From Piliocolobus tephrosceles (Eukaryota; Chordata; Mammalia; Primates; Cercopithecidae): 64,000 bases of DNA. A model generated the notes under the pieces. It was not told where the DNA came from. It made no database searches and saw nothing but the letters and a program-made list of their open reading frames with translations. A program made the translations under genes and the position numbers. The stretch is taken from contig NC_045436.1 of NCBI RefSeq assembly GCF_002776525.5, forward strand, positions 5,929,918-5,993,917, read 5' to 3'. Shown here one piece after another: positions 12,001 to 23,679 of the stretch. Position 1 is the first letter of the stretch, and each line of letters begins with the position of its first letter.

Positions 12001-12164
12001 TTTTTTTTCTTTTTTAAAGAAACTGAGTCTCCATCTGTTGCCCAGGCTGGAGTGCAATGGCACAGTCATAGCTCACTGCAGCCTTGACCTCCTGAGCTCA
12101 AGCAATCCTCCCTCCTCGGCCTCCCACAGTGCTGGATTACAGGTGTGAGCCACAGTGCTGGCCC
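12001..12164 (-). mobile_element. free left Alu monomer (FLAM-like), antisense
   Basis: A monomeric element of about 150 bp: an interrupted T run, then one Alu arm ending GTGAGCCACAGTGCTGGCC. No second arm is present, so it is either a FLAM or an Alu deleted across both arms. Confidence 0.8.
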
Positions 12165-13536
12165 TAGAAACAATATAAAGAAATGATTGTCCATGGCTAT
12201 CTGGGATTCTGGCCTCTTTTCTAAAAATGTCACTAAACTGTATTAGCAAAATAGTTTCTATGATTCACTGAGCTGCCATCTAAATGTTTTCCTAACATTT
12301 GTCCTCAGATGCCACTGAGAGGCTTCAGTCATGGCTTTAGAAAATGCTTTAGAAAGGCTTTCAGGGCAATTACAGACTTGCTGAGCAAGTGGCCAAACCC
12401 CAGATCCAGAACACACTCTAATGTTCGAAAGGCGTAGGCTGACACACGTATTACTTTGCTTCTTTATCAGCAAATTTCACACTACAGGAATAAAAAAGCA
12501 GAGGGAAAATTCTGACTGCCCCCCACCCCCAATCAGTTCTTCCTTCTTCTGCATCCCCTGAGCCCTGTGGGTGCTCTGTTCTAGCTCTTGGCACTTGTGG
12601 TGAGCTGTATCTCTGTCTGCTTCCCCCTTGGAGCTGTGGGGTGCCTTTCAGGAGAAGCTGCTCACCTTTGTGTCTCGAACCCAGCACAGAGCCTGGAGCA
12701 GCAAGGCGGCTTGATTAATACTAATAGACGAAAAGTGATTGCACATGCCAAGAATTAACTACATGGGAGAAGAGCTAGGAAGGGAAATATACCGAGTTAT
12801 TAAAGGAACCCCTTCTCAGGATGACAAAGGATGGGTAACCTCAGATCTCCGGTCCCATGTCCCACTGTAGAGCAGGATCACGGTGGGGTGGGCCACTGCT
12901 CCAAGTGACTGTGACATTTTGATATGCTTTTAATGATGAAGTGACCAAAAACAAATGAAACCCAGCATGTGCTGAAAGCTCATCTGGCAACGTTCCCTCA
13001 GCAGCCCTGTCCAGGAAGCACACCTGCTGCGTCCCGATCTTGGCCTTTCTCCTCGGGCTCTCGGCTTAAGAAGAGCTAGCCTTTCACCCTCTCTTCCATG
13101 TTGTATTTTTGAAATCTCTGTTTATCCTCTGGAGAACCAGTCTCCGTAAGTTTTAAAGGTGATCTGGGAGTTTCAAACCCATCTGAATTTTAGTAAAATT
13201 TCCTAAAGTGACAGCGGCAAATGGAGATTTAGAGAAAAACTATTTTCTAAACATTGGGTGTGCCTATACGGGTAATAGAGAAGGCGAACAGGTCCCCACC
13301 TTGACTCACTCTAAACTCTGCACAGTTGTTTACAGGCAGCTCTGGAGCTGAAACACGGTGATTGAAAGTTTGGACACAGATCCTTCCACATGTAAATACT
13401 GCTCACTCATAGGGGGAAAAAAAAAAAACTATAAACAAGAGATAACCTTTTTCTAATTTGTATCACAGAGTATCAAATGTGAGGGTAAATTGCTTCAACT
13501 TCTATTCATGTCGACTGACAAAATAAAATACATTGT
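12165..13536. other. unique sequence, no gene seen
   Basis: Single-copy-looking DNA between two Alu monomers. Short frames on - (71 and 78 residues at 12258-12687) have no recognisable product. A short poly(A) lies near 13417-13429. Confidence 0.45.
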
Positions 13537-13706
13537 TCTTTTGTTTGTTTGTTTGTTTGGAGACAGGGTCTCCTTCTGTCACTCAGGCTGGAGTGCAGTG
13601 ACCCAATCGCCGCTCACTGCAGCCTCCAACTCCTGAGCTCAAGTGATCCTCCCATCTTGGCCTCCCAACATGCTGGGACTATAGGCATGAGCCACTGCGC
13701 CCGGCC
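13537..13706 (-). mobile_element. free left Alu monomer (FLAM-like), antisense
   Basis: A single Alu arm preceded by a (TTTG)n-converted tail and ending GCCACTGCGCCCGGCC. A CATTGTT-type short repeat occurs on both sides (before the T-rich tail and directly after the element), compatible with a target duplication. Confidence 0.8.
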
Positions 13707-13876
13707 CATTGTTTGTTTCTTATATTTTAGAGCTATATTCCCTTTTCTACTTCTTGCATGACCTAATATTTTATAGTCTCTAAAGTGCTTCAGTCTATCA
13801 AATTAGCAATGGAAAAAAACTTGAATTTACAACCAAACTGGCAGTTCAAATATACTAGTTATAGGAAAACACTTCA

Positions 13877-14158
13877 GGCTGAGTATGATGACTCACGCCT
13901 GTAATCCCAGCACTTTGGGAGGCCAGGGCGTGAGGATCACTTGAGCTCAGGAGTCCAAAACCAGCCTGGGCAACACGGTGAAACCCCATCACAACTAAAA
14001 ATACAAAACATTAGCCAGACGTGTTGGTGTGCACCTGTAGTCCCAGCTACTCGGGAGGCTGAGGTGGGAGGACCGCTTGAGCCTGGGAGGCAGAGGTTGC
14101 AGTGAGCTGAGATTGTGCACCATTGTACTCCAGCCTCGGTGACAGAGTGAGACCCTAA
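13877..14158 (+). mobile_element. Alu SINE (AluS/J-like) with purine tail
   Basis: Dimeric sense Alu. Its poly(A) tail continues into a long purine tract of GAGA and GGGGA units that runs into an assembly gap. The arm sequence is moderately diverged. Confidence 0.93.
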
Positions 14159-14690
14159 AAAAAAGAAGAGAAAGAAGAGAAGAGAGAAGAGATGAGAGAG
14201 AAGAGAGGAGAGAGGAAAGAGAGAGAGGAGAGGAGAGGAGAGGGGAGGGGAGGGGNNNNNNNNNNNNNNNNNNNNNNNNNNNNNNNNNNNNNNNNNNNNN
14301 NNNNNNNNNNNNNNNNNNNNNNNNNNNNNNNNNNNNNNNNNNNNNNNNNNNNNNNNNNNNNNNNNNNNNNNNNNNNNNNNNNNNNNNNNNNNNNNNNNNN
14401 NNNNNNNNNNNNNNNNNNNNNNNNNNNNNNNNNNNNNNNNNNNNNNNNNNNNNNNNNNNNNNNNNNNNNNNNNNNNNNNNNNNNNNNNNNNNNNNNNNNN
14501 NNNNNNNNNNNNNNNNNNNNNNNNNNNNNNNNNNNNNNNNNNNNNNNNNNNNNNNNNNNNNNNNNNNNNNNNNNNNNNNNNNNNNNNNNNNNNNNNNNNN
14601 NNNNNNNNNNNNNNNNNNNNNNNNNNNNNNNNNNNNNNNNNNNNNNNNNNNNNNNGAGGGGAGGGGAGGGGAGGGGAGAGGAGAGAAGGA
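14159..14690 (+). repeat. purine (GAGA/GGGGA)n tract with 400-N gap
   Basis: Pure purine sequence flanks a run of N at 14256-14655, exactly 400 bases. The left side grades from AGAGA to GAGGGGAGGGG, and the right side continues GAGGGGAGGGG. The gap is therefore probably an unresolved extension of the same microsatellite, grown from the Alu tail. The true length is unknown. Open frames across the N run are artefacts. Confidence 0.9.
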
Positions 14691-14699
14691 AAACATACT

Positions 14700-15469
14700 T
14701 CAAAGCTTTTTATTACAGACAACTAAAAGGCCCAGGTGATTAAATGTTTCACAGATGCCTAAATTTTACTCTATTCCAAGGCTTTTAAAGGACTGTCAGA
14801 GAAAAGTACAACAATAAGAAGGTGCAAAATAGCATACAACGAAACATGCCTTTTTCCAAGAAAATGCTGTTTTAGAGTCTCATACCCTTCTTGTACAGTA
14901 GCATGTTTCAATCAACCAGGAAACACCAAAAAGAAACTTTACAGATCAAATTTAGATTTAGAATGGGAGTAACAATCTTAGAAGTCAAAGGTCCTCTAAC
15001 ACTGCCTGGGAGCACGGTGGTCAGTGGTTAAGCCTGAGGTGCTATCAAGGTATTGGGCTTCAACTAAATCAGAACCATAAGCAAAACTAACACCTGAAGA
15101 AAATGCAAACTCCTGTAACCTTTGTTCCTTCTGTTAGGGAGGACTGTGCTTGTGGTAACAGGAAATGGTGACAAAATTCCAAATGGTAGTAATTTATATT
15201 CTGGGAAAAAAAACTGAATTCTATGAAAATGGTAAGCCAGAAGGCAAGCCAGAAAAAAAATCACGCAATAATCCAGGCTGAATCTTCTCTGAAGGGGATG
15301 TTCTTTGGGAGACCCTCTTCCCCTGCTCTCCTTAGCTCTACACCTTCCAGCAAGTGCTAGGAGACCCGACCATCCTGAAAGGAACTAGCCGTAACCCGCA
15401 CCTCTCCCAGAGGCAGCCCAAACCGTTTCTCTGCATTGTTTTGTCTTATGGCTTTGTGGAACTTTTAAA
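14700..15469. other. unique sequence, no gene seen
   Basis: Single-copy-looking AT-rich DNA with one 66-residue chance frame on -. No recognisable repeat. Confidence 0.45.
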
Positions 15470-15570
15470 GCTGAGATCATTTCACACGTGAGGAACTGAC
15501 ACAGAACATTTAAGTAACCGGTGCCAGGCCACGCAGCTCATCTGAGTAAATGCTAAAACTGAAACTCACT
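15470..15570 (-). mobile_element. MIR SINE remnant, antisense
   Basis: A diverged antisense MIR core: ATTTCACACGTGAGGAACTGACACAGA, then AAGTAACCGGTGCCAGGCCACGCAGCTCA, matching the order of the MIR reverse complement (fragments quoted shortened). Confidence 0.6.
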
Positions 15571-15824
15571 TCTTTTGACTTTCTAGTCTCTCCATTTACA
15601 CTACCGCCGCCCAAAAATCAAGTCTGCTTTGCAACTTCTAATGTCATTTGTATTTTCCACAAGAATTTCTGGAAAGGAAAGGGATAAACAGAAGGAAATC
15701 GCAATTCCTATCTGGAACATTAAAGTATAGATTTTGCTTTCTTTTAGAAAAAAAAAATGGCACTAGCAGCATCTTTCTAGGCTGCAGCAAATGTAAAAAT
15801 TATCTGAGGAAAGGAATCCCAAAG

Positions 15825-16277
15825 GAGTGTTAGCTAGGCTGCCTCGGTTCAAATCTCAGAGGCGCCACTTCTGTTTTTGTTTGTTTTTTTGAGACAGAGT
15901 CTCGCTCTGTTGCCCAGGCTGGAGTACAGTGGCACGATCTCAGCTCACTGCAAGCTCCACCTCCCAGGTTCAAATGATTCTCCCACCTCAGCCTCCCGAG
16001 TAGCTGGGATTACAGGCACCTGCCATCATGCCCGGCAAATTTTTGTGAAGATGGGGTTTCACCATGTTGGCCAGGCTGGTCTTGAACTCTTGACCTCAGG
16101 AGATCCAACCCCCTCCGCCTCCCAAGATGCTGGGATTACAGGCGTGAGCCACTGCTCTCAGCCTCAGAAGTACCACTTCTAGGACTAGTACCTTTCTCTA
16201 TCTCAGTTTCCTGATATACTGTGGTGACAACAGTAACAGGACCAACTTCAGTGGGTTACTTAGAGAATTAGATGAGT
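15825..16277 (+). mobile_element. MIR SINE split by an Alu
   Basis: Left part 15825-15870 (TAGGCTGCCTCGGTTCAAAT, GCCACTTCT) and right part 16172-16277 (CTCAGTTTCCTGATATACTG, then AGAGAATTAGATGAG) are consecutive segments of one sense MIR. The antisense Alu at 15871-16163 interrupts it, with CCACTTCT on both sides as the target duplication. Confidence 0.75.
15871..16163 (-). mobile_element. Alu SINE (AluS-like), antisense, inside a MIR
   Basis: A near full-length antisense Alu with a short deletion in the middle of the right-hand portion. It begins with a T-rich tail (TTTTTGTTTGTTTTTTT) and ends ...GCCACTGCTCTCAGCC. It is inserted into the older MIR. Confidence 0.95.
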
Positions 16278-16278
16278 T

Positions 16279-16549
16279 TTTTGGGGAGGCCGAGGCAGGC
16301 GGATCACTTGAGGTCGGGAGTTCAAGACCAGCTTGGCCAACATAGTGAAACCCCGTCTCCACTAAAAATACAAAAATTAGCCAGGCATGGTGGCATGCGC
16401 CTGTAATCCCAACTATTCAGGAGGCTGAGGCAGAAGAATCTCTTGAACCTGGGAGGTGGAGGCTGCAGTGAGCCGAGATCACGCCACTGCACTCCAGCCT
16501 GGGTGACAGAGCAAGACTCCATCTCAAAAAAAAAAAAAAAAAAAAAAAA
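16279..16549 (+). mobile_element. 5'-truncated Alu SINE
   Basis: A sense Alu that begins at the TTGGGGAGGCCGAGG position and so lacks about the first 40 bases with the A box. It has a 24-base poly(A). It abuts the end of the split MIR and forms an inverted pair with the Alu 115 bp upstream. Confidence 0.93.
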
Positions 16550-17219
16550 GTTTAGGAGTTCCAAAAACACAAAGTGTTGGAGTTTTAGAAACACTAACAA
16601 GAGGCTCTGAAACTTTAAGGTAAAGAACAATAAAAGGAAAAGCAATGACATTCAATAATGCAAACACATCATTGTCCAGATCTGGCGCTTGCACAGTAAT
16701 TCTCAGTAATTCTCATCTAACTAGGAGAATGTAGTATATCCCAGCCCCTCCCCCTTCAGCATCCTCTTCATAAATCAGGCAAAATGCCTGATTAAAACAG
16801 ATGGCTGTTAAATCAGATGCCCTGCAGCTCTGAAGGCTGAAGCATCCTACTCAGAACACCAGGGGAACCAGGATCTTAAGAATATGCCAGAACAGGTTCT
16901 CCATAGAGAACATTCTCTCCTCACTCATTATAATATGATATCTTCAGGCTGCCAGTGAGAGAAACCTGGAGAGAAAGACCACTAGGAAAACTGGCAATCA
17001 GATTTTTTGGCAAGGAAAGAATGGGCTGTGGGCTTATCTTCTTGAAATAAGCTAAGCACAGGATATAAGAGAGGGGGCAGAGGGGTGGCCACCTGAAGGG
17101 TGACAATAAGAGCTTACAGCCCCTATATTATTCCTTCACTGCAAAGAATTAAAATTAACTTTGAAAATAATTGTTCATTGGCATGTGCATCTTTCTCCCC
17201 TTCATCTATGCCATGGGCT
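16550..17219. other. unique sequence, no gene seen
   Basis: Single-copy-looking DNA with no supported exon. A duplicated AATTCTCA(G/T)-type stretch occurs at about 16698-16716. Confidence 0.4.
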
Positions 17220-17870
17220 TTCTCTGCTCCTCATACCCAGGTCTGCTGCGAATAACCAAGCTCACTAGACCCATGGCAGTCTCAGTGGAGCCTTCATTTT
17301 ATTCACCTGTGTCAACTCCCTCTTCCATTTTTTTCCTAAAGCATAATCTTTATCACACCATTCATCAGCTTAAACTTTGTTTTAATGGCCTCAAAATGCC
17401 TCAGTGGTTAAAAAGAAAAAAGCCTTCCACAAAATGACCCCCAAATCAAATTCTATCTTTGTCTCCACAAGGCTTCTCCATGCAACCTACACACCAGGGT
17501 TTTCTTGCCTTCTAGTCTGCGTTCATGCCATTTCATTCCCCTGCTTGCAACCTCCGTAACCTCCTCTCCCCCATCCAAACTCCTAATTCTGTCTTATTCT
17601 TTTAGCCTAAATCACTATCTCCTCTTCAATGAATTTTTTTCTTTACATCCCATAAATTCTTTCTATCTAAGTCCCGCAGACTCACCTGAAATTAGCCATC
17701 CTCATTCCTGTATTCCTATAATGCTTTTTGATACTACTTACAGGGTCTTTTATTAAATTGTATTATAATACTTATCTCCCCAAACAGACTGTAAGCTCAT
17801 TTAGGGAAAATATGGGCTTTTTATTCATAGATGCCAACACCCTCTACGTGCTTAAATGTTTGTGGCAATT
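17220..17870 (+). mobile_element. L2 LINE remnant, sense, 3' region
   Basis: A diverged segment in the L2 order. It has a TCACACCATTCATCAGCTTAA-like stretch followed by a CTCAAAATGCCTCAGTGG stretch, a CCATTTCATTCCCCTGCTTG stretch, and then an end block CAGACTGTAAGCTCATTTAGGG. The short frames over it are not intact reverse transcriptase. Confidence 0.55.
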
Positions 17871-18580
17871 TCCACGGTAATCGTTCATGCCTTTTCTATA
17901 GTCTCTGCCTAACTCATGAACCAAAGACAGGGAAAACCGCAATCCCACCCATCCCAGTCACTTTAAAACCGACTACCTAAGAAGAGAGATAATAAATAAT
18001 CAGATTTCAAAACAAAATATAAACCTTTTTTCATTCAATGGAGTGTCTGCTGCGTACAAAGCCTAACAAGGATTAAACACACATGCACACAAATGCACAT
18101 ATAGGTGTGAGCCTCAAGTAGCAGTGACAGCACGTATGTGATAAACCATAAGGCAGTAAATGTGCATAATACGGGCTAAGCAGGGGTACAGATGATAACA
18201 GGCCTAAGAGAGATTCTTTGTGGATTGTGATGGTCAGGAAGGTCTTCCCAGGGAAACTAGGATTTGGAGAACTGTGACCTTTCAAACCGGTGCAAAAGAA
18301 AGAAAAGCATTTCAGATTTGCTAGGTAAGAATGGAGAGAAAGAAAATATCATGAGAAGAGACTTAAAAGTCAAGAAATGCAAAGTTTTTTGGGAAGATTA
18401 TAAAACAACTGGTTTTGCTGGGATGGATAAGTTAAGTGGTAATGGGACATATTGCTAGAGGAGTGGTTAAGGAAAATCCAAGCTGAGAGGTTTGGGTTTG
18501 ATCTTACTTTAGGATCAATCCTCCTTGGATTTGGATCGTTATCTACAAGGACATATATTTACATAAAAAGAGTCCATTTG
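17871..18580. other. unique sequence, no gene seen
   Basis: No recognisable repeat or exon. A 70-residue frame on - at 18073-18285 and a 64-residue frame on + at 18264-18458 look like chance. Confidence 0.45.
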
Positions 18581-18883
18581 ACCGGGCGCAGTGGCTCATG
18601 TCTGTAATCCCAGCACTTCGGGAGGCAGAGGTGCATGGATCACTTGAGGTCAAGAGTTTGAGACCAGTCTGGCCAACATGGTGAAACCCCATCTCTACTA
18701 AAAATACAAAAATTAGCCAGGCGTGGTGGTGGGCGCCTGTAATCCCAGCTACTCGGGAGGCTGAGGCAGGAGAATCACTTGAAACCAGGAGGTGGAGGTT
18801 GCAATGAGCGGAGATGGTGCCACTGCACTCCAGCCTGTGTGACAGAGCAAGACCCCATTTCATAAATAAATGAAAAAATAAAT
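18581..18883 (+). mobile_element. Alu SINE (AluS-like)
   Basis: Full-length sense Alu with an AAATAAATGAAAAAATAAAT tail. It is flanked by a perfect 9-bp target duplication, AGTCCATTT, at 18571-18579 and 18884-18892. Confidence 0.97.
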
Positions 18884-18892
18884 AGTCCATTT

Positions 18893-20639
18893 ATAGATCA
18901 CTTGTCATAATCTGTACCTGTTTTCATACTGATTACTCTTCTTTTAGTTTTTTTAATCCAAAGTAGGATTTGTAGAATAACATTCCTACAAATTGCTCCG
19001 AAAGGGGTTGAGGTAGACATTCAGGAATTAAATAAGTCTAGAAAATGATAACTCTTTTATCTCCCTTCTGGAGAATAACAGTGTATATTAGGATAGTAAA
19101 GGCACTGAGAAGTCCTGCAGTGAAGAGCCTCATTTACCTCTGTAGTTCCTCATATTTCAAAACTTTTCTTTTGAGAACCTAGTTTGGGAAATGCAGAACT
19201 CTAGGCAATACAAACTATTTTAAAAAATAACATTCACATATTTTAAAGTGTGGACCACAGAGTTAAAATGAAGGCGGTAACACAGATGGAGCTGGAGCTG
19301 GAAAATGAAGAGAAATGAAGGTGCTAAGAGGTCTGAACATTCTGTTTCGAATTAAAGTCAAGCAGACACTCTTCCACAAACTGCCAGAGTTCGGTGGTTC
19401 TGTGAACACCTATCAAAAACATTTCCTCCAAGTTCAGATACAGTTGTGTAAATCCCTGGGTAAGAGCAAACAAAAAAATTAAAAGAAGAAGAATCTGTAT
19501 GAAAACAGGTAGAGATGATTACAAGCAATCTAGAAATGGACTCTCTTCTATGTAACTATGTATCCTTGTAGATAATAATCCAAAATCAAAGCCATGTGTG
19601 GTTTAGAACATTTATCTTTTAAACCAGGTAAGACTGGTTCCTGCTTTGAGATCCCAGAATCCCGAAGAACCAGCCAATCGTCACACAATACTAATGGAAA
19701 CGCTGTGAGTTCAAAGGGCAAAGTAATTAACACTAGTGTACAAAACAGGAGTGGATTTATGATTTTCAACACTTTGAATCTCCATTCATCCAGAGTCTTC
19801 ATTCTACGCATATGGAAGTGCTTTACAAATGTTGTTGCTAATCCTTTCACACAGAGAAGACTTTCAGGCTCAGAAAATCCTGGAACTCTTTCAAGAGCCC
19901 ATTTAGTAAATAGTCTACAGCAGCTCTCTCAGCTGGCGTTTTCCAAGTGGCAACTCCAGAACTTGCATTCCTTGAGATGTCCATGGACACAGCATACAGA
20001 AGAGCTCCTACGGCCTGGTGTGGGGGGCATGGTTCACAGGTTTCCTTACTGCAGAGCTTCTCAGGGGCTTTAGGGCGCCCCACCCTGACTCTCCGGGCTG
20101 GGAGGCACTGTGCTCCGTGTCCGCGTCACTCACCGGGACCCCTTCTTTCCTGAGTCCCATACGCCACCCATGTTCTCCGATGACCTTGTGGCAGACACGA
20201 GGCTACCTGCTTCCTGCAGGAGTTGGCTTGTTTCTTAGGTCGGAAGATCCCGAGCTATGACGACATGAGCAACCTAAATACCCCCAGTGAGATGAGTGGG
20301 CTCCCTGGTGTGGAAAAAGGAGTTCCACGACAAGCCTCAGGCCCTCGCAGTGTCTGCCACCTCCTCTCTGACCGGAAGTAACCACGCCTTCCTTGTAGGC
20401 CTCACAGGGTGGTAGCGATGGTCCAGGGAGGCCCTGTGTTTACAAGGAAACCGCACTGTCCAAGTCCTACAGGGCACTGTTAGAGAGGGGGTTGGGCGGT
20501 GATCCCTGCTTCTTCTGAGTTTCCTTGTTTTTCCTCAGAACACTAATCACCGTCCATCTTAAAACCCAATTTGCCCCCAAAAACTGTATCGGGCCCTCAG
20601 GGTGTAAACCCTGCCGACTCTTGCAAGGCTTCCTCCTGC
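18893..20639. other. unique sequence, no supported gene
   Basis: About 1.7 kb without a clear repeat. The 159-residue frame on + at 19594-20073 has no recognisable domain and overlaps frames on the other strand. GC rises at 20050-20400 with several CpGs, but too few for a CpG island by eye. Confidence 0.45.
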
Positions 20640-21275
20640 CACTCAAGTGTGTCCCAGCCTCTCCTGCTCAGGGGCCTCCCACTGCCCCCCTCCCGTGGGC
20701 AGCCCCTCCCTGGGTCTTCCCAATGTCACTTCTTCAGAAGGGCCTTCCCTGGCCACCTTGCGGAGACCCCTCTGACGGCTGTTCTCTGGCCCATTCGTGT
20801 GTTTTATTTTCCTCATAACACTTAACATTGGCCGGGTGCAGTCGCTCATGCCTGTAATCATAGCACTTTGGGAGGCCAAGGCAGGCGAATCACGAAGTCA
20901 GGAGTTCAAGATCACCCTGGCCAACATGGTGAAATCCCATCTTTACTCAAAATGCAAAAATTAGCCAGGCGTGGTGGCGGCGCCTGTAATCTCAGCTACT
21001 CGGGAGACTGAGGCAGAAGAATCCTTGAATCAGGGAGGCAGAGGTTGCAGTGAGCCAAGATCACGCCACTGCACTCCAGCCTGGATAACAGAGCGAGACT
21101 CTGTCTCAAATATAAAAAAAACAAAAAACAAAAACCACGTACCATTATCTGAAATCACCTCATTCTCTTATGATTCTGTTGTCTGGCTCCTGCCTCTGAA
21201 ACGTAAGCTTCCTGGGGACAAGAACTCTGTGGTCTAGTGCCTGGAACCTAGAAAACCCTCATGAAGTATCTGTTG
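20640..21275 (+). mobile_element. L2 LINE 3' end split by an Alu
   Basis: Left part 20640-20829 includes AATGTCACTTCTTCAGAAGG, CCTTCCCTGGCCACC and a TTTATTTTCCTCATAACACTTA stretch. Right part from about 21150 includes GAAACGTAAGCTTCCTGGGG, then GTGCCTGGAACCTAG. This is the normal L2 3' order, interrupted by the Alu at 20830-21135. Confidence 0.8.
20830..21135 (+). mobile_element. Alu SINE (AluS/Y-like), inside an L2
   Basis: Sense Alu with several short deletions and an AAAAAAAACAAAAAACAAAAA tail. It interrupts the L2 listed over the same interval. Confidence 0.95.
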
Positions 21276-21499
21276 AGTGTTAGAAGCTTAGGAAAATGGC
21301 TAAATTTGGTAAGAAGGGAAGGGGAAATAATGTGGAAGGGGAGGCATGAGGCTCCTGTGATCCTGTAACGTTCTAGTTTTTACCTGGACGGTGGTTACAT
21401 GGGGCTTTGCACTTTGCAGTCATCCACTGAGCGATAAATTAATATTTGGTTGTTGGTATATTAGTGTTTCGATAATCATAAATATAGGAAAAAGGATGA

Positions 21500-21760
21500 C
21501 TGCTACTATTTTTGAGGACCCACAATGAGCCCTGCACTCTGTGAGGCACTTTACATACGTTGTCACATTGTGTCCTCCAAACATCCCTATCAGTAATCAC
21601 CACAACCCATTTCACAGATAAAGAAGCTGTGGCACCCAGGGACCAAGGGACTTGTTCATGGTCACACAGCTAAGATGCAAAACTGTGATTCCAAGCCAGT
21701 GGGTTCCAGCTCCAAAATCCCCACGCTCTACTAAACCCTGCCGGAACGTCACTTCTCACG
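21500..21760 (-). mobile_element. MIR SINE (MIRb-like), antisense
   Basis: A long antisense MIR: CACTTTACATACGTTGTCAC, then CACAACCCATTTCACAGATAA, GGACTTGTTCATGGTCACAC and AGCTAAGATGCAAAAC, in MIR order. One of the best preserved MIRs in the window. Confidence 0.85.
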
Positions 21761-22855
21761 TCAGAACTGGTATTTTAAGGGGCCCTTATCTCTCCCCTAG
21801 AGGCTATCACAGGCTAAGAGAGGCTGAAAGCACTCCAGCTCTACCTCTTCTCGGGTGCCTATGAACACTGCAGCGGAACAAACTTCACCATGGCGGCAAA
21901 CACACCAGCAATGGTCAAACACAGACAGGGGCAGAAAGAGCCGCATCTGTCCCACTGCAGCAGGGTGAGGACCCCCCAAGGTAACAGGACAGTCCACTCC
22001 CACCCGGAGGTTTTGTTGAACCTCAGTGGTGGGGGCAGCTCCTTCCGAGATCTAAGGGGTCCTGTCTGCTCCTGAATTTGAAATCTGACCAGGTTCTGGT
22101 GTTTTTCTCCCTGTCAATTTGAACTTCTTTGGAAGAAACAGCACTTTTAGTTAGGTGAGATCTGGAGAGAAAGACGTAGTGGGGAGAAAATGCATTTTGA
22201 TAACTTTTTCCCAAACAACTACTTGCATGGTTGGATTAGTGTACTGTAACAACAACTGAAAAGGATTTGTTTCTCCAAATAAAGGGTCACCTTGGAGTGA
22301 TTAGCATGGCCGCCAAAGCATAATCCCTTTGCAAACAACTAATGGTGGCATTGACAAGTTTCCACAGGAAGATGTTTGGCAGGCGAGCACTGTGGGAAAG
22401 GCCCTGTCTTCCATCTACGGAAACTCGGCTGGAAATGGAATCGTTTGCTTTTCCTTCCGTGTGTCTGAGGGATTCCTCCAGTGTCTATGGGGTTTTTCAT
22501 AAAGGTGTCAGGCCCTATCAGAAATGTGATGACAGCCACACACGTTATCAAATAAATAAAAAGAATGCCCTTTTGTCTTACCTTTGAAGTTTCTTTAAGT
22601 TACTCTGAATAGCACCTCCCTCTGCCACGTTTCCTGTTTCTCGCATAATGAGCTACTTTCTAATTAGCATATCACAAATATTCCTGATTTTCTTTACAAG
22701 TCCTGATACATTTTTAAATGTTTCTTTTAAAGTACATCAGGATTTTTCACACTCTATAAAGAGGCAGGGAAATTCAAGCAATGTGTCAACTCAATTCTCC
22801 AATTTTTTCTTCTTTTTCTTTTTCTTCTTTTTTGTTTGTTTGTTTTGTTTTGTTT
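21761..22855. other. unique sequence, possible conserved noncoding DNA
   Basis: No repeat is recognised. The block at about 22215-22345 holds GGATTA and ATTAGCATGGCCGCC motifs and looks constrained by eye only. A T-rich run lies at 22803-22857. No exon supported. Confidence 0.4.
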
Positions 22856-23060
22856 TGAGCCAGCTGGCAGCATGGAATAGTGGGAAGGTCACAGCACTGA
22901 AAGCCAGAAGTCCTGGATTTGGGTTTTGGCTGGGTCACTAATTAGCTATGTCATTTTAGGAAAATTGCTTCACCTTTGAGGGCCCCTGTTTCCTTTTCTG
23001 TGTAATGATGAGGCTGGACACAGTGAGAAAGTCTCTCACAGTTTAAAGCACTGTGTTCTA
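22856..23060 (+). mobile_element. MIR SINE, sense
   Basis: A well-preserved MIR order: AGCATGGAATAGTGG, AAGCCAGAAGTCCTGG, CTGGGTCACTAATTAGCTATGTC, AAATTGCTTCACC, then CCTGTTTCC (fragments). The element is noncoding. Confidence 0.85.
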
Positions 23061-23679
23061 TTTGTGAAGCTGAAATAATTCCTCGTCTCCCTTTTCAAAA
23101 ACTGGAACAAGTTATTTTCTTTGATTTAAAAATTCACAGTGAACTACATCCTAAATAGGTAGACATCGGTAAAAAAAAAGAATATGATTTTAAAGGGATA
23201 CAGATATTTAACTGCAGAATTATATATTGTCTTTAAACAGCAAAGAGATTTTTTGACTAGTTTTAATATATTGACAAATACATACACACACACATATTCT
23301 AATCTGCCAGTAAATTCTGTCAGTAAATATCTAATCTAATCTAATCTGTCAGTAAACATAACTGATATGAACAAATCCTAATATAAAGAATATTGTGACA
23401 AGGAAAATAAAGTCCTAGGTATCAAAAGTCTTTCCAGTCTTTGGTATAGTAGAAAAAAAAGCTCCATTCAGTTCAGTAAGATCATTTGGATCACCCCACT
23501 GACGTGTGGGTTTCAGGATTTGACTTGTGATATCAAAATCATAAAAATACAGAAATTTATCTTGGTTTCAGGGACGAGTTCCCTGCATGCAAGGGCCATG
23601 CTGGCCTTCTGTGCGTCACCATTTACTTTGTCTCATCAAAACTGTCCAGTGGGCGAATGCAGACGGTTCTGTAAGCCTG
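23061..23679. other. unique sequence with small AATCT tandem array
   Basis: AT-rich DNA. At 23301-23357 three TCTG(C/T)CAGTAAA motifs are interleaved with a four-unit AATCT run, and a short (CA)n precedes them at about 23283-23295. No gene seen. Confidence 0.5.

Noticed and set aside
13937..14743. Long open frames of 182 to 261 residues on both strands
   Set aside because: They run through the 400-N gap, and the flanks translate purine or pyrimidine repeats and Alu sequence.
19594..20073. 159-residue plus-strand frame
   Set aside because: No recognisable domain, and opposite-strand frames of similar quality overlap it. The length is plausible by chance in 64 kb.
20050..20400. CpG-island promoter
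   Set aside because: Only a moderate rise in GC and CpG, too short and sparse by eye, with no recognisable first exon.
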